From: Coptis chinensis
Taxonomy: Eukaryota; Streptophyta; Magnoliopsida; Ranunculales; Ranunculaceae
DNA: 64,000 nt
Assembly: GCA_015680905.1 (NCBI GenBank)
Contig: CM027380.1
Span: 15,270,001-15,334,000 of the forward strand
Direction of reading: 5' to 3'
Under the pieces are notes generated by a model. That model saw only the letters and a list, made by a program, of their open reading frames with translations, had not been told where the DNA came from and did no database searches. A program made the position numbers and the translations under genes. Of this stretch, positions 47,159 to 58,479 are shown one piece after another. Each line of letters opens with the position of its first letter. Position 1 is the stretch's first letter.

Positions 47159-47990
47159 AGCTTAAGAACATGATTTCTATTTTCCTTTTCTAAAGCAAGT
47201 AACCGACTTATATTTGGGACAAGTCTTTCTCTTTATTCTTTCCACATTTCATCCTATTTCATACTCATCACTTAGGTAGGTTCTTTTTTATTTGGTTTAA
47301 TAAATGGGTAAGGAATTTTTTGGTGAAAGTGAAAGGTTTGATGAAAGGTTCAAAGGAGTGACTAGCGGTAATATTTGTAAATGTAAGAATTTTTAGCTAT
47401 GTCGATCCAAAGAAGGCCTAAATTCTAGCCTAGGTTTGGTGGTGATCAAGTAAGTAGATGCATAATTTCTTCTAATTGGAAAAACTACTCCTCCTCAGGT
47501 CATCACACACAAATCACTCATATCAAGGCTTTTGGTTAGATTCTCACAGGATTTATAGTTTAAGTAACTAACCGTTGGTTCCGTAAAACTTCTTGCTATG
47601 TACAATCAATGATACTCAACATACATGAATATTCATGAAAAGATGTATAAACTATTGCGTCACGATTATCTAAAGTTTCTTAAAACAAATCCTAATTCGG
47701 ATACTAATGTGAGATTTCTAGACAATTTTCATCATTGAAAAGGAAACAAGACTTTGTCACTAAGTACAATTATTAATATGAAAATAAAAACTATATATAG
47801 GCTACAAGATGCCTAATTTTTGCTATAGGTTTAAAGCACCCCCAAACAGAATGATGCTTAGTCCTCGAAGGATCAATAATTAAAGAGAGAAAGTACCTGA
47901 GAACCGTGAGCAAAATTAGGGCTAGATTGCTGGAACAGAGAGGTTGGAGATCATAATATATTAAGAACAAGAAAAGAACAAGAAAATGTT
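46317..47990 (-). other. Conserved non-coding 3' region of the 18-kb element
   Basis: Polypurine module at 46317-46355, hairpin at 46459-46479, conserved 'attgagctagaggtcttta' island at about 46924, a 34-base T run at about 47120-47153, and a second polypurine module at 47837-47870. Collinear with the two other Athila-like copies; no coding frame supported. Confidence 0.7.
46459..46479. other. Conserved hairpin, third copy
   Basis: Same 21 bases as at 8443 and 37946, in the most diverged of the three elements. Confidence 0.85.
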
Positions 47991-48699
47991 CAATACTTAT
48001 ACACTAAACATAGCATACCTAAACATGAAAACAATAGCACACCAATCATAAGGTTTAGCTAGATATATGTACAATGGCAAACTCAAGTTTACCATCCACC
48101 AGGATCGAAGGTTCAAGGCCCTCTTTAAGGAAATGCATTTCCTTAGCATCGCCAATAGATAATAGTCTGCCAAATTTCTGCCCATTCTTTGTCTCCGGAT
48201 TCCCTCAAATTGGTCTTCATCTTTTCGTCCTTTGGGTAACATCGAACATGCCTCAGGTATCGAGCGGGACGCTTCCATTGACGAAACCTTAATGAGTTTA
48301 ATGATTCTCGCTTTGTCTTTGGGCACATGGAATCCACCTTGACCCAGTCATGAAAAGTAGCTGCAAACTGTGGGAAATGTGTCTTCATGATTCGCAAGCG
48401 GTGACTGGTAAAAGTATATACTTATCCTGAAAAGTGCGAGCTCGTTTCAGGCTGGAGACAACACAACCTAAAATGTTAAATAAAGCATGACCTCGAAGCT
48501 AGTGTAATGAATACGACCTTAAGCGACCTCATTCAAGAGAGAAATGCCAATCTCCCATAATGTTAGGAGTACAAATAACATTGCAAAATCCCCATGTTCA
48601 TGGTCATGCTTGCTAATGGAATGGTGATGTTGCGCCATGGCACATGGCCATCTCCTTCTCGTTTGATCTCAAGACCATCACCATAAGAGTCGAAAATGC

Positions 48700-49061
48700 T
48701 TTGCCACCGAAAAGAACGGTAAGAATTATGATAGATGTAATGCCAAGATGCAAAGAGGTTCGTGATATGGAAGGTCCAAAGTTAGAGCAAGTTGTTGTTG
48801 TTGAGAAAAGATATGAGGTGTGTCACCAACTCGATTGTGAATCCGTCTAAAGTAGAAACCATGCGCATGGTTGAATCTTTGGTGTGTCATCCATATTAGC
48901 ATAAAGTATGCAGCCAAACTAGGAGAATAAGTTTGGTCGGGTTGAATAATTAGGGAAGACCACCCAATGTTTGTGATGTAATCATGGAAGAGATGGCCAT
49001 AGGCATTGGAATCCATCATAGACCGAAAAGGATTGCTCAGAATAATTTTGGGAGGGACCAT
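48700..49061 (-). pseudogene. Putative plant-transposon-protein-like frame, second of two
   Basis: The minus-strand frame reads NPFRSMMDSNAYGHLFHDYI, then IGWSSLIIQPDQTYSPSLAAYF and GFYFRRIHNRVGDTPHIFS. This resembles the domain found in plant retrotransposon ORFs that open 'RSF.D..A...F....' and continue with a GW motif and an 'lv..FY.n' motif (the 'putative plant transposon protein' type; named from memory). It lies between integrase and the 3' LTR, where Athila elements carry an extra ORF. It is 111 codons, broken at both ends, with no membrane segment to support an envelope role. Function is unknown. Confidence 0.45.
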
Positions 49062-49795
49062 GGATGATGAAGATGTGGTTTGATGAAGATGCCATAGTGG
49101 ATGAAGTAATAAACTAGGTACGCAACTGGATGGAAAATGAGTATGTAAGAAAATAGACCCTCAGAAAGCACATGTTAAAATTATATTAGTCACAATGGAA
49201 ATGATGACAATCCTACTAAGCATTTCATACAAAATAAAACAAAAAGATAAGATAAAATACATAGTACGACGGAAAACGTAATAACATATATGATTATATA
49301 CTTATTGACTTAGTAATATCATGGATTCGATATTGATCTAGGAGATGCATATTTTGCACCGCATCGTTTAGGTCATCTATTTGTCAGTCGAAGCCGCGAT
49401 CCGAATGTCCCCTTGGGGCAGAGAGTACAGCTTTGATTTTCCATTAGGAGAGCATGATTTTTGCAAGAATTGAGAATGATTTTCCAAGATCTCCTCCTCG
49501 CTCAACATCACGCTATTTTGACGATCTTGGAAATCCTGAAGAGTTGTGGATGATGATATTCTCGACGAGCGTAGTTCCCTCAACCCCCCGATGAAGAAGT
49601 TTAATGCCTTCCATGGGATTAATAATATTCAAAGATGGCATTTTCATCAAATAAATTGTCGAATTTGAGCTTGAGGTGTTCTCGCTTCATCTATCGAGCA
49701 TCGGGGTCCAAAACCAACGGAGTAATCCGTTTGAAGTACCTTTATATATGCTCTTTGAAGGGGGTGTCTCTCGAGATATTATTGATAACCCCAAC

Positions 49796-50400
49796 TTAAT
49801 CATAATCTGGCGTAACCAAAGTGGGTAGAACTGGCGACCTTCTTGTTTTCTTGGTGATTACGTTCCAGAGGTGTTGGATCAGACAAAAATCATCTCTTTG
49901 AGTTTGCAAAATCCAAAGTAGGTGAAGTTGAGGCTTTGTGACTTCAGTTTGGTGTGATGTACCTACCACATTATGTCCCAACCAGTGGAGCACAACACGT
50001 TGATTCTGTTTCAAAGAGTTGAAGAACCATGTGATGTGTATGTTCGACGTCGCCATGAGATACGGTAGCTCGCAGTAAAGTTTTTGCATGCGGAATCGAA
50101 TGATGACTCTTGAACAAGGGACTCCTCGGTTTTTATTGGGATTTGAAGTATGTCGGAGATCATTTCCTTATTCAATTCCAATCGTTGTCCATAGGCATTG
50201 AAGTAGAATTTTCCATCTTCATAACCGCTAAATTGGTAGAACATCAAAACCAATTCTCGGGAATAACTAGCTGCTGAATGATATAGAAGAGGCGTCCATC
50301 CTCGACGATATGATTTCAGGTGTCAAAATAAGGAGAAAACCGCCTTCTTCGAAAGTTTTAGGTAGTCTTTTCTGCCGTTATTTTTCTTGGTTGAGCCATT
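49796..50400 (-). pseudogene. Putative plant-transposon-protein-like frame, first of two
   Basis: Two overlapping frames together give LVLMFYQFSGYEDGKFYF, NAYGQRLELNKEMISDILQI, then in the next frame ELPYLMATSNIHITWFF and KPQLHLLWILQTQRDD. The segment matches the middle and end of the same domain type as at 48700-49061, and the frame change near 50050 breaks it. A related tail (NKTFLHLLWILRREAHF) appears again at 52101-52292. The 3' part of this element therefore holds two or three remnants of one domain, either from internal duplication or from two separate ORFs. Confidence 0.45.
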
Positions 50401-50819
50401 GCCGAGGGAAGGATAGTGAAAATTGTATGAATAAGAATGGCTTAAAAAGAAGAGATTTATAGGCAATCTATGAGGCTATACCAAACTGAGTCCAAGTGTA
50501 TTTAATGACCCATGTGATTATGAACAAAGATCATAGGGGATCCACAAAGAAGTCTTTGTCATGTCGATATCCAAATACAATTAATGAGATGGTTTAATGT
50601 TTAGAAAATACGGAGGAAAGTTTCATGGGGGTAGTTAGACTTACACGTAATTTCAGAATGATGATCATAACTCAAGAATAGAATATGGATAGAATAATGG
50701 AGTGCATGTGTGACAAGTGTTATGTGTACCTTTAGCGTCATGCGATTTTCTCTGAACACTATGTGTATCCATTAATTATTTCGGTGAGTTCTGGATGGCC
50801 TTTCTTTGTTATGGTTTGT

Positions 50820-50943
50820 TTATTTATTTACTTATTATTATTATTTTTTTTTTATTTTTTTTATTTTTTTTATTTATATATATATATATTTTATTTTTTA
50901 TTTTTTATTTTATTTTTTATTTTTTATTTTTTTTATTTAATTT

Positions 50944-50998
<55 letters not shown>
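50820..50998. repeat. T/A-rich low complexity with (TA)n microsatellite
   Basis: T-rich tract followed by about 20 TA dinucleotides (50954-50993). Confidence 0.9.
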
Positions 50999-51659
50999 AT
51001 TAGAGAGGAAAAGACAACTAATATACACAACTAATTAATACGGAACTTCTCCATTTAATACGTAACCCGTACAAATGTGTGAGAATTATTTAACACACCA
51101 TACTAATATACAAAATGAAAAACAGAAAAAGGGAGGGTTACATAGATCTAGATGTTCTGGATCAAGTTATGCATGAGTGACAAGAGAATAATGATAAACA
51201 CCGTTAATGATTAATGTGATAGCCCATTCTCGTTTGTTCCTTTTCCCATCGCTTCTAGTTTATTCATTATTGTCAAGAAATTAAAAATTTGTGAAGAAGA
51301 AGTTGTGAAGATTGAGAGAAGGGAATGAGTGAAAGAGGAAAGGAGAGTTGTATTTATAACTTGGTTTTCAATCGTTGGGCATGTGACCGTTTGGATCAAT
51401 CCATTGGTTGGGTTCGACCGTTGGGCTTTGAGAGTAGGCCCAATGAATCAAGGAGCAAACTCATATTTTTGAAAGTACTATATTCGTGATAACATAAATA
51501 ATTTCTCATTTAAACCGTTTCGAGATACAAAATTATGAGAAATCAACCGATATATAATAATTTAGCACTAAAAATAAAATGCAATGCATTAGGGAAATAA
51601 ATGACATAGTCATTTCTAAACCAAAGAAAATAAACATCTACTGGGAATCCTCCGGGTTA

Positions 51660-53040
51660 GCAGAAGATGAACCCGGTTTCTACGCCTTCGCCATCTAATT
51701 TAACTTCAGCCGAAATGATCAAGGTGAATGTGGCCTATAGATCAGAAAGCCCGATCTTGAATTGTCGCCGATTAGCCATCATCATTCTCCTGAATTGGCC
51801 TTGGCGATTTCATTTCTTGGCCGGAATTCATTCGGGAAGTAATCATCTCTTCCCCGGCGAAGAAACATCCCGCGCGATACTAGAATTCATGTTCCCAAGG
51901 CATCCATAGGAGTATTGATTCGGCGCGATGGTATCTTCATTAAAACAGTCGGTGGTGAAGGCGGAGGAGGAGGTACGCTATCATGCTCAATGTCATCTCT
52001 AGCTACCGGGTCCCAATGGTCTAAAACACAAGTCTCAAAAATTCCAAAATTCTCGAAAAGACCTTGTTTCAATGAAAGGAGTAGCAGATCGAACCCTAAG
52101 TTAAGCATAAGCCGAAAGTAACAAGTACAAGACAAGAGGAGTCTGACCTATTTGACGCGGGTCGTAAGAATATGGCCCGTGAAGTGGACCATACAGAAAG
52201 TGTGCTTCCCTCCGTAGGATCCACAGCAGGTGCAAGAAAGTCTTGTTCACGCCGACGCGTCTTTGAAGTTCCAATGACGTTGCGCCAACCATCGAGTGAC
52301 GGCTAATTGGTTACGTTTGGCGAATCGCCGGTACACGCAGTTCGAGAGCCAGTGTTGTACTCCCCTCGAAGCGTGTCAAACATCAAATCCCTCGTGGTCG
52401 GATACTCGACAATAACGGGGTCGGGCTATCGAGTTAATCGGAACCGCGACGCTGTATTCAAATCAACTCCCGCGTGAGTTCACGTTCCATCCCATCCGCC
52501 GTAATCCAAAATTCGTCACCCCGAAACCTCCATTATTATAAAATTTCAACACCAATTCTTCGGAATATTGAGCTGGGATTCGATGTAATAGATATTCCCA
52601 ATTTCTACTTTCAATTTCCTCATCAAAAAATGGGTGAAACATCCCGAATTATAGAGATTTTGTGAAATTTCTCTCGATCAGAATTGCCTTCGTGCTGCCA
52701 TAGCCGTATAATTTAAATTTTGATGGTGCAAATAGCAAGAGGAGGTGGAGGAGGTGGTGCCGGAGGAAGGGGTTGAGGTTGGTGGAGTTTGCCTGCGTCG
52801 CGGCGGTCGAATTCTCGCCGGTATGCCGCTGCCAGGATGGATGGTGAGGGACCAAGATCCGCTTTTTGTGGAAGAAGAAGTGAGGGGTGGACGCGTGGGT
52901 GCCCCGCTGGCGTGGGCTTTGTACCCGATCTTGGGTTTTGGGTCGGGTCAAAATTTTGGCCCAAGTACAAAATGAATTACAGAAATTCCTCTTATGTCCC
53001 GAAAAGTTCAAATTTCAAACGTGGAAATTGATTCGCTTTT
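51660..53040. other. GC-richer block in the 3' part of the 18-kb element, unassigned
   Basis: Stretches at 51900-52000, 52240-52470 and 52730-52960 are distinctly richer in CG dinucleotides than the neighbourhood. GGAGG/GGTGG repeats are at 51958-51975 and 52739-52790. Several open frames exist on both strands. Apart from the LLWIL-containing frame at 52101-52292, none resembles a known retrotransposon protein. It could be captured sequence. Confidence 0.35.
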
Positions 53041-53120
53041 CAACCCGAATTTAACGGATGAGATATCAAAACGATCAAGATTAAAAATGGCATCCACTAG
53101 AATATGAAAAATCACATTCA

Positions 53121-53127
<7 letters not shown>

Positions 53128-53154
<27 letters not shown>
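53128..53154. repeat. Poly-T run
   Basis: About 27 consecutive T bases. Confidence 0.9.
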
Positions 53155-53159
<5 letters not shown>

Positions 53160-53578
53160 TCTTTGGTTTTATTTATTTATCCTTTATATACAAATGTACA
53201 AGTCGAGAAGAACGCGGTCAACAACACCGAAATCCAAATAAAACAACACATCACAAACAAATTTTAACTCAGTAACTTTCATGTCGGCTCGGTGAACCCA
53301 ATCCATCGTGACCGGTGGCTTTATCCTTTATGTTTTGGGGGCCTAGGGTTTAGGATCGGCATCATCCTTGACCAATGTGCAATGGTCTAATAATAATATT
53401 ACCCTTAGTACATATGGTATAGCCTCAAACCGCCAAACAAAGTCACATAGAAAACTGAACGGGTTGGCCTGGGGAATCCATTGCCCGCATTTAACTATGA
53501 AATATCCGATGGTGCATATCATTTACTCTTTTTGGGCACCATGTCGGGTGCTAATAAAACAAAACGTATATACATGTT

Positions 53579-53710
53579 GAGTCTTTTAACGCCGATCCTC
53601 AAGACTTAATGTGAGTCTTTTTAACGCCGATCCTCAAGAGAATGTGAGTCTTTTAACGCCGATCCTCAAGACGAATGTGAGTCTTTTAACGCCGATCCTC
53701 AAGACTTAAT
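53579..53710 (+). repeat. Minisatellite, four units of 32-34 bp
   Basis: Each unit contains gagtcttttaacgccgatcc followed by tcaaga and a short aatgt linker. Units differ by one to three bases at the linker only. It lies just downstream (in element orientation) of integrase. Confidence 0.9.
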
Positions 53711-54249
53711 CCCAACCTGTGGGAGCAACGGACGACGACGAAAGTTTATCCCGTTGCTGAGTGGTGTCGATAATAATATACCTTTATACCGCTCATCTCG
53801 ATAAAAGATCAAGACCCGACGTAAAGGAGTTTGACAGTTCATACACCACCCCATCCTTTTCGCCGCCGCTTTGAAAGCAAAAGTACTAATGACCATTACC
53901 AATTTGAGATGGGTGAGATTTGGACCAAATGATGAGTTGGAGTTCGCGAGGAAGAGAATAGAAAAGGGAGGAGAAAGAAGGAGTTGAAATTTTGGTACCC
54001 ATTGTTTTCCGAGGCACGCTTTGCTCGATTATCGAAGACATTTATACTCAGGCCTGAATTAGAGTTTTTGTGGACTAAGGTTCCGGCGACTTTGCAACCA
54101 CACACTCTAAGGAATTTTAGAAAAGAAAATAGAAGAGGGCCCCCGGCTTTACCCTAATGGCATACTTTTCCGTTTAAATACATGGAAAGAAGTACACCAG
54201 CGAATCTATTAGTGCGGTAGACCTGGATCATCGAGAAGAGTCTCTTCGA

Positions 54250-55280
54250 CATCCGGAGAGCTTAACTCATGATAATGTTTAAGGCTACCGCCATTTACTT
54301 GGAATTCGCTACCATCATTTTCGTTTTTCACGAGAGATAGCCCCATAAGGGGTGACAGCAGAGATGTTGAAAGGACCGCACCATCGAAGTTTTAATTTTC
54401 CCCGAAAAATGTGTAATCTTGAAGTTGTACATCAAAACTTTTTGACCGACTTTGAACTCTTTCGCAATATGTGCTTGTCATGCACTCTTTTTCATGTTGG
54501 CTTTATAGGATTTCGAGAGATCATAGGCATCACTCCGAATTTCCTCAAGCTCATTTAACCGCAATTTTCTTTTTTCGCCACCGCCATGTTAGTGTTATAA
54601 TTGAGGCTTTTGATGGCCCATGAGCACGGTGCTCAAGTTCAACCGCAGATGACAAGGTTTTCCAAAAACGAGGTGATACGGAGACATCCCTATAGGTGTC
54701 TTAAAAGTCGCTCAGATGCCCACAAGGCATCGATAATCGTAGAGACCAGCTTTTCCTAGATGGATTGACAATTTTTCCAAAATGGATTTTATTTCTCGAT
54801 TAGAGACTTTACTTGACCAATCGGTTTGAGGATGATACGGAGTTGCCACTTTCAGGCGGACTCCATATTTCTTTACTAATGATTCAAAAATTTTATTGCG
54901 AAATGTTTTCCCCGGCCACTAATTATAGCTTTGGAACACCAAATCGAGAAAAATATTTTCTTTTACAAACAAAACGACCGCTTTATGATCGTTAGCAGCA
55001 CGACATGCCAATGCCTCAATCCATTTTGACACATAGTCAACTCGCTACAAGTATGTATAGGAAGCCATGAGAATTTGGAAATGGACCCATGAAGTCGATG
55101 CCCCATACATCAAAGATTTCCACAATTAGAATGGGATTTAAGGGCATCATATTACGTTGAGTAATGCGACCTAATTCGCTGGCAGCGATTGCATGCTTTG
55201 CAATGCTCATGTGCATCTCTAAACAGTGTTGTCCAATAAAACCACATTGTAGAACCTGGCCGCAGTTTTTCTTACCACTA
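54250..55280 (-). pseudogene. Integrase of the 18-kb Athila-like element, frameshifted
   Basis: Integrase inserts the cDNA into the genome. From right to left: zinc-finger tail (CKACNRCQR, about 55190), core with FDVWGIDFMGPFPNSHGF (first catalytic D near 55103), then KWIEALA, FVKENIFSRFG, PKAIISG with the second acidic position altered (GRGKHF), and YHPQ. The C-terminal part shows GPFNISAVTPYGA (about 54370) and LKHYHE (about 54265). The frame breaks near 55055, 54990, 54950, 54900 and 54825. Several of these are single-base changes in C/G-containing triplets. There is no chromodomain. It is contiguous with RT-RNase H upstream on the same strand. Confidence 0.8.
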
Positions 55281-55599
55281 AAATGACCACCACAAGATTG
55301 TTCATGGCGAAGGATAACACATCGTTGTGTTCTACCGAATGCAACGGCGGATTAGTTGGTCCGAACAATACTTGAAGAGGTAGGGATCATCCCGTAAATA
55401 GAATTTCACAGGTGGATAAAAACTTTTTCCGGTCATTACGAGACCAAGATAAAGGAACTTCCTCGGTAACTAAGTAATTTACTATGTCGCGCATCAGGGG
55501 ACGAAAAAATAGAGTACAAGTGTTCATCCGAAAGGAATCACGATAGGTTCAAGATCGCGATCAACATCACCGACAAGTCTTGATAAATGGTCCGCAAAC

Positions 55600-56600
55600 C
55601 ACATTTTCGCTTACCTTTTTATCTCTAATTTCGAGAGTAAACTCTTTGCAAAAGGAGAATCCATCGGATCAACTTTTGTTTTGCATCTTTTTCGCTAATA
55701 GATAACGGCGCCGCATGGTCGGTGTAGACAATAGTTGGAGAACCCACTAGGTAAGGACTAAACTTATCTAACGATATACAAATGGAGAAACTCTTTCTCA
55801 GTGGTGGTATAGTTACATTGAGCTTCATTAAGGGTTTTACTCGCATAGTAAATGACAACCGGCTTATCTTCTCGGCGTTGCCCTAGTACAGCTCCAATAG
55901 CATAGTCGCTCGCGTCACACATTAATTCAAAAGGTTTAGACCAATCAGGTGGTTGAATTATGGGAGCGGTAGTTAAAGCGGTTTTTAATACCTCAAAGGC
56001 TTGTTTGCAACTGAAACTGAAATCAAAAGCGGCATCTTTAAGCAGGAGATTGGTTAAAGGTCTAGCAACCTTTGAGAAATCTTGAATAAATCTCCTATAG
56101 AAACCCTGCGGTCCTAAGAATGCGCCGAATGTCTCGACTGTTTTTGGTATAGGAAGTGAAGCAATTTTTTCTATCTTAGCTTTGTCGACTTCGATTCCGG
56201 CCCTTTGAAACGATATGTCCTAAAACTATTCCTTTAGTAACCATGAAATGACATTTTTCCCAATTAAGAACAAGGTTTTTCTCTTCACAACGCGGTAAAT
56301 ACTTTTTCAAGATTTGATAAACAGCTATCGAAAAGAATCTCCATAAATTGAGAAGTCGCCCATGAATACCTCCATAAACCGCTCAACCATATCATTGAAA
56401 AATATGAAGCATGCAGCGTTTGAAAGTACCTGTGCATTGCAAAGGCCAAAAGGCATTCGCCTATATGCAAATGTACCAAATGGACAGTGAACGTTGTCTT
56501 TTCTTGATCGCCAGGTCTATGACTATCTGAAAATAACCGAATAACCATCAAGAAAGCAAAGAATAGGCATGACCGGCTAAACGCTCGAGCATCCGATCGA
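55600..56600 (-). pseudogene. RT C-terminal part and RNase H of the 18-kb element, frameshifted
   Basis: RT and RNase H make the DNA copy. Moving along the minus strand: DQEKTTFTV (56510), RRMPFG-type segment (56455), palm region where the family has DD but this copy reads MGD (about 56360), NLEKVF (56300), LGPQGFYRRFIQDFSKVARP (56110-56050), PDWSKPFELMCDASDYAIGA (about 55950-55890) and YTTTEKEF (55800). The order and spacing are those of Athila-type pol. At least six frame changes are visible. The loss of one catalytic aspartate codon may reflect the same small-indel problem. Downstream lies a 300-bp spacer leading to integrase. Confidence 0.8.
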
Positions 56601-57296
56601 TGAATGGAAGTGGAAAGTGATCCTTACGAGTGACGGCATTAAGTTTGCGATAGTCAATGCATATTCGCCATTTTTATCGATACGACGAGTGGAAATGCAT
56701 TCATCTTTATCATTTCGCACAACTGTAATGCCAGATTTCTTTGGAACTACGTGTACAGGACTCACCCAAACACTATCAGAGATAGGGTAAATAATACCCG
56801 CATCTAGTAATTTTAACACTTCCTCTCGGACCACATCTTTCATGGTAGGGTTTAGGCGACGCTGTGGTTCACACGACGTCTTTGCATTTTCTTCCAGGTG
56901 TATGCGATGGGTGCACACATTAGGTTCAATGCCTTTAATGTCATCGAGGGACCATCCAATAGCAGAACGATGTTGTTGAATGACATTAATTAAACGAGCT
57001 TCTTGATCGTCAGTTAATTGTGAAGAAATAATAACTGGGTGACGACCATCAGCATCAAGTTGTACGTATTTTAATTCCGAAGGAAGTGGTTTTAATTCAG
57101 GGGTGGGTGGAGTGGGTATTAAAGATTCTTGAGGAAGGTCATCATCCATGTAGTAAACAGATTGATGATCATCCAAGTTACTTGACATCACTGTTGTAGG
57201 GTCAAATAATGGTACTGACTCTAATAACTCATTTACTTCTTGTGTATAATCATCGTCCTCAAACTCAGAGTCGCTAAAGGAAAGAAATCGGTACAC
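56577..57296 (-). pseudogene. RT N-terminal part of the 18-kb element, 239-codon open frame
   Basis: The frame starts with an acidic linker, then LPSELKYVQLDADGRHPVII, the IGWSLDDIKGI segment, CTHRIHLEENAK, PQRRLNPTMKDVVREEVLKL, DAGIIYPISDS and WVSPVHVVPKKSGIT. All are hallmark blocks of Athila-group RT fingers. After ITVVRNDKDE it leaves the family frame (about 56690) through a short deletion in the segment that should give the CIDYRKLN block. That block is readable in the next frame at 56660-56630. So the frame is a fragment of pol, not a separate gene, and the Met at 57296 is not its real start. Upstream lies the protease remnant. Confidence 0.82.
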
Positions 57297-57494
57297 TTCA
57301 TCTTCAGGAAAAGAGTTTGTAAAATACTCTCATGGAATGTCATCAACCCCGTTAACCTCACCATCAATGTCGCTCGAAGTTGTTTCATCAACTTGAACAC
57401 ATTCACCTCGACCCAAAGATTTCCGGCGAGGACATGGTCATGGAACCATCTCGACAATTAATAAGAGCATTAGCAGTTGCAAGGAACGGACGCC

Positions 57495-57735
57495 CTAAGA
57501 TGATAGGAATGGAATCACATGCAACTTCAGATCCAAAATAACAAAGTCTACGGGATAGAAGAAATCTTGGACTTTTACAAGGACGTTTTCCACAATTCCT
57601 TTTGGATACTTTATGGAACGATCCGCTAATTGTAGAGTCATGGTGGTAGGTTTAAGTTCATGAAGACCTAGTTGTTTAAATAAATAATATGGAAGTAAGT
57701 TCACACTAGCTCCTAGGGTCTAGTAGAGCAAAGAG
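57495..57735 (-). pseudogene. Protease of the 18-kb element, broken at the active site
   Basis: The fold after the active site is readable: ASVNLLPYYLFKQLGL, then TMTLQLADRSIKYPKGI, VLVKVQDFFYPVDFVILDL. At the catalytic triplet itself (about 57714) one extra C moves the D codon out of frame and creates a TAG, so the two halves are in different frames. Compared with the first element (25766-26098), the C-terminal half is present here. It lies between gag and RT. Confidence 0.75.
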
Positions 57736-57994
57736 TCGCGGTATTTGTCACCTAAGGTGCATGGAACCGTTGGTATACCGTGGTCCTTGTATTTTACTAT
57801 ACCATTGTGTTCGGGTGATGGAGGGGAAACTGTTGATGAGGAACGCTTGTTGAGGAACATTAGTTCTTCTTTTTGTGGTGCACATATCTTCAGAAATTTT
57901 GCATGTTTTGGTAATAATTTTAAGGCATCGAAAAGGTAAGTTTATTGTTAAATTTTGAAAAGTCTCTCGAATTTCAGCAAAATTGTCATCAGGT

Positions 57995-58231
57995 TTATTC
58001 TTTGCTCAAGCGTCCGAAAAAGCGGTGCCTTAGCATGAATTTGGCAAAAGGGTCTACTTGCTTGGTTCCTACATTTGGAGGTGTTGACTTGTTGAATCTG
58101 GGGAATCTTCCGTGAGGTTCATTATTAGAAATAGATTCCTTGGAACCCTCCTCGTTCTTTTGGTTGATTATCCGCATAACGATCGATTGTCGACAGATTT
58201 TTCCAGATCGTAAAGTAGTGATTGCATGCAC
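57995..58231 (-). pseudogene. Gag-Pol linker frame with Athila-type LRSGK motif
   Basis: The frame opens with HAITTLRSGKICRQSIV; TLRSGK is a common signature of Athila-group polyproteins between zinc knuckle and protease. It continues with a charged linker (NQKNEEGSKESISNNEP) and ends in LRHRFFGRLSKE near 57995, where the family has 'PFPQRL'. It carries no catalytic residues and lies between gag and the protease remnant. Confidence 0.55.
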
Positions 58232-58479
58232 CTCACCTTGGTTTGGGGTGCTTGTACGAGGGCATTGGTGAGTTCAAAGGTCGTTTGCTGGTTTAGGGTT
58301 TGGAACCGTTGTTGCAGGAAACACGCCTTTTCGACTCTTTTTCTTCAATTCTTGAAGTGATTGTTGGATAGACGTTAAAATTTGAGACTGTTGGTTCATG
58401 TAAGCCAGGAAAGTCTCATTTGTCCTATCCGTAATGGTTGGCGCAGGTTGTGCAACAGGTAGTAGTTCTCGATTATTGC

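Noticed and set aside
50763..51038. Plus-strand frames of F/I/Y only
   Set aside because: Translation of the TA microsatellite and T-rich tract.
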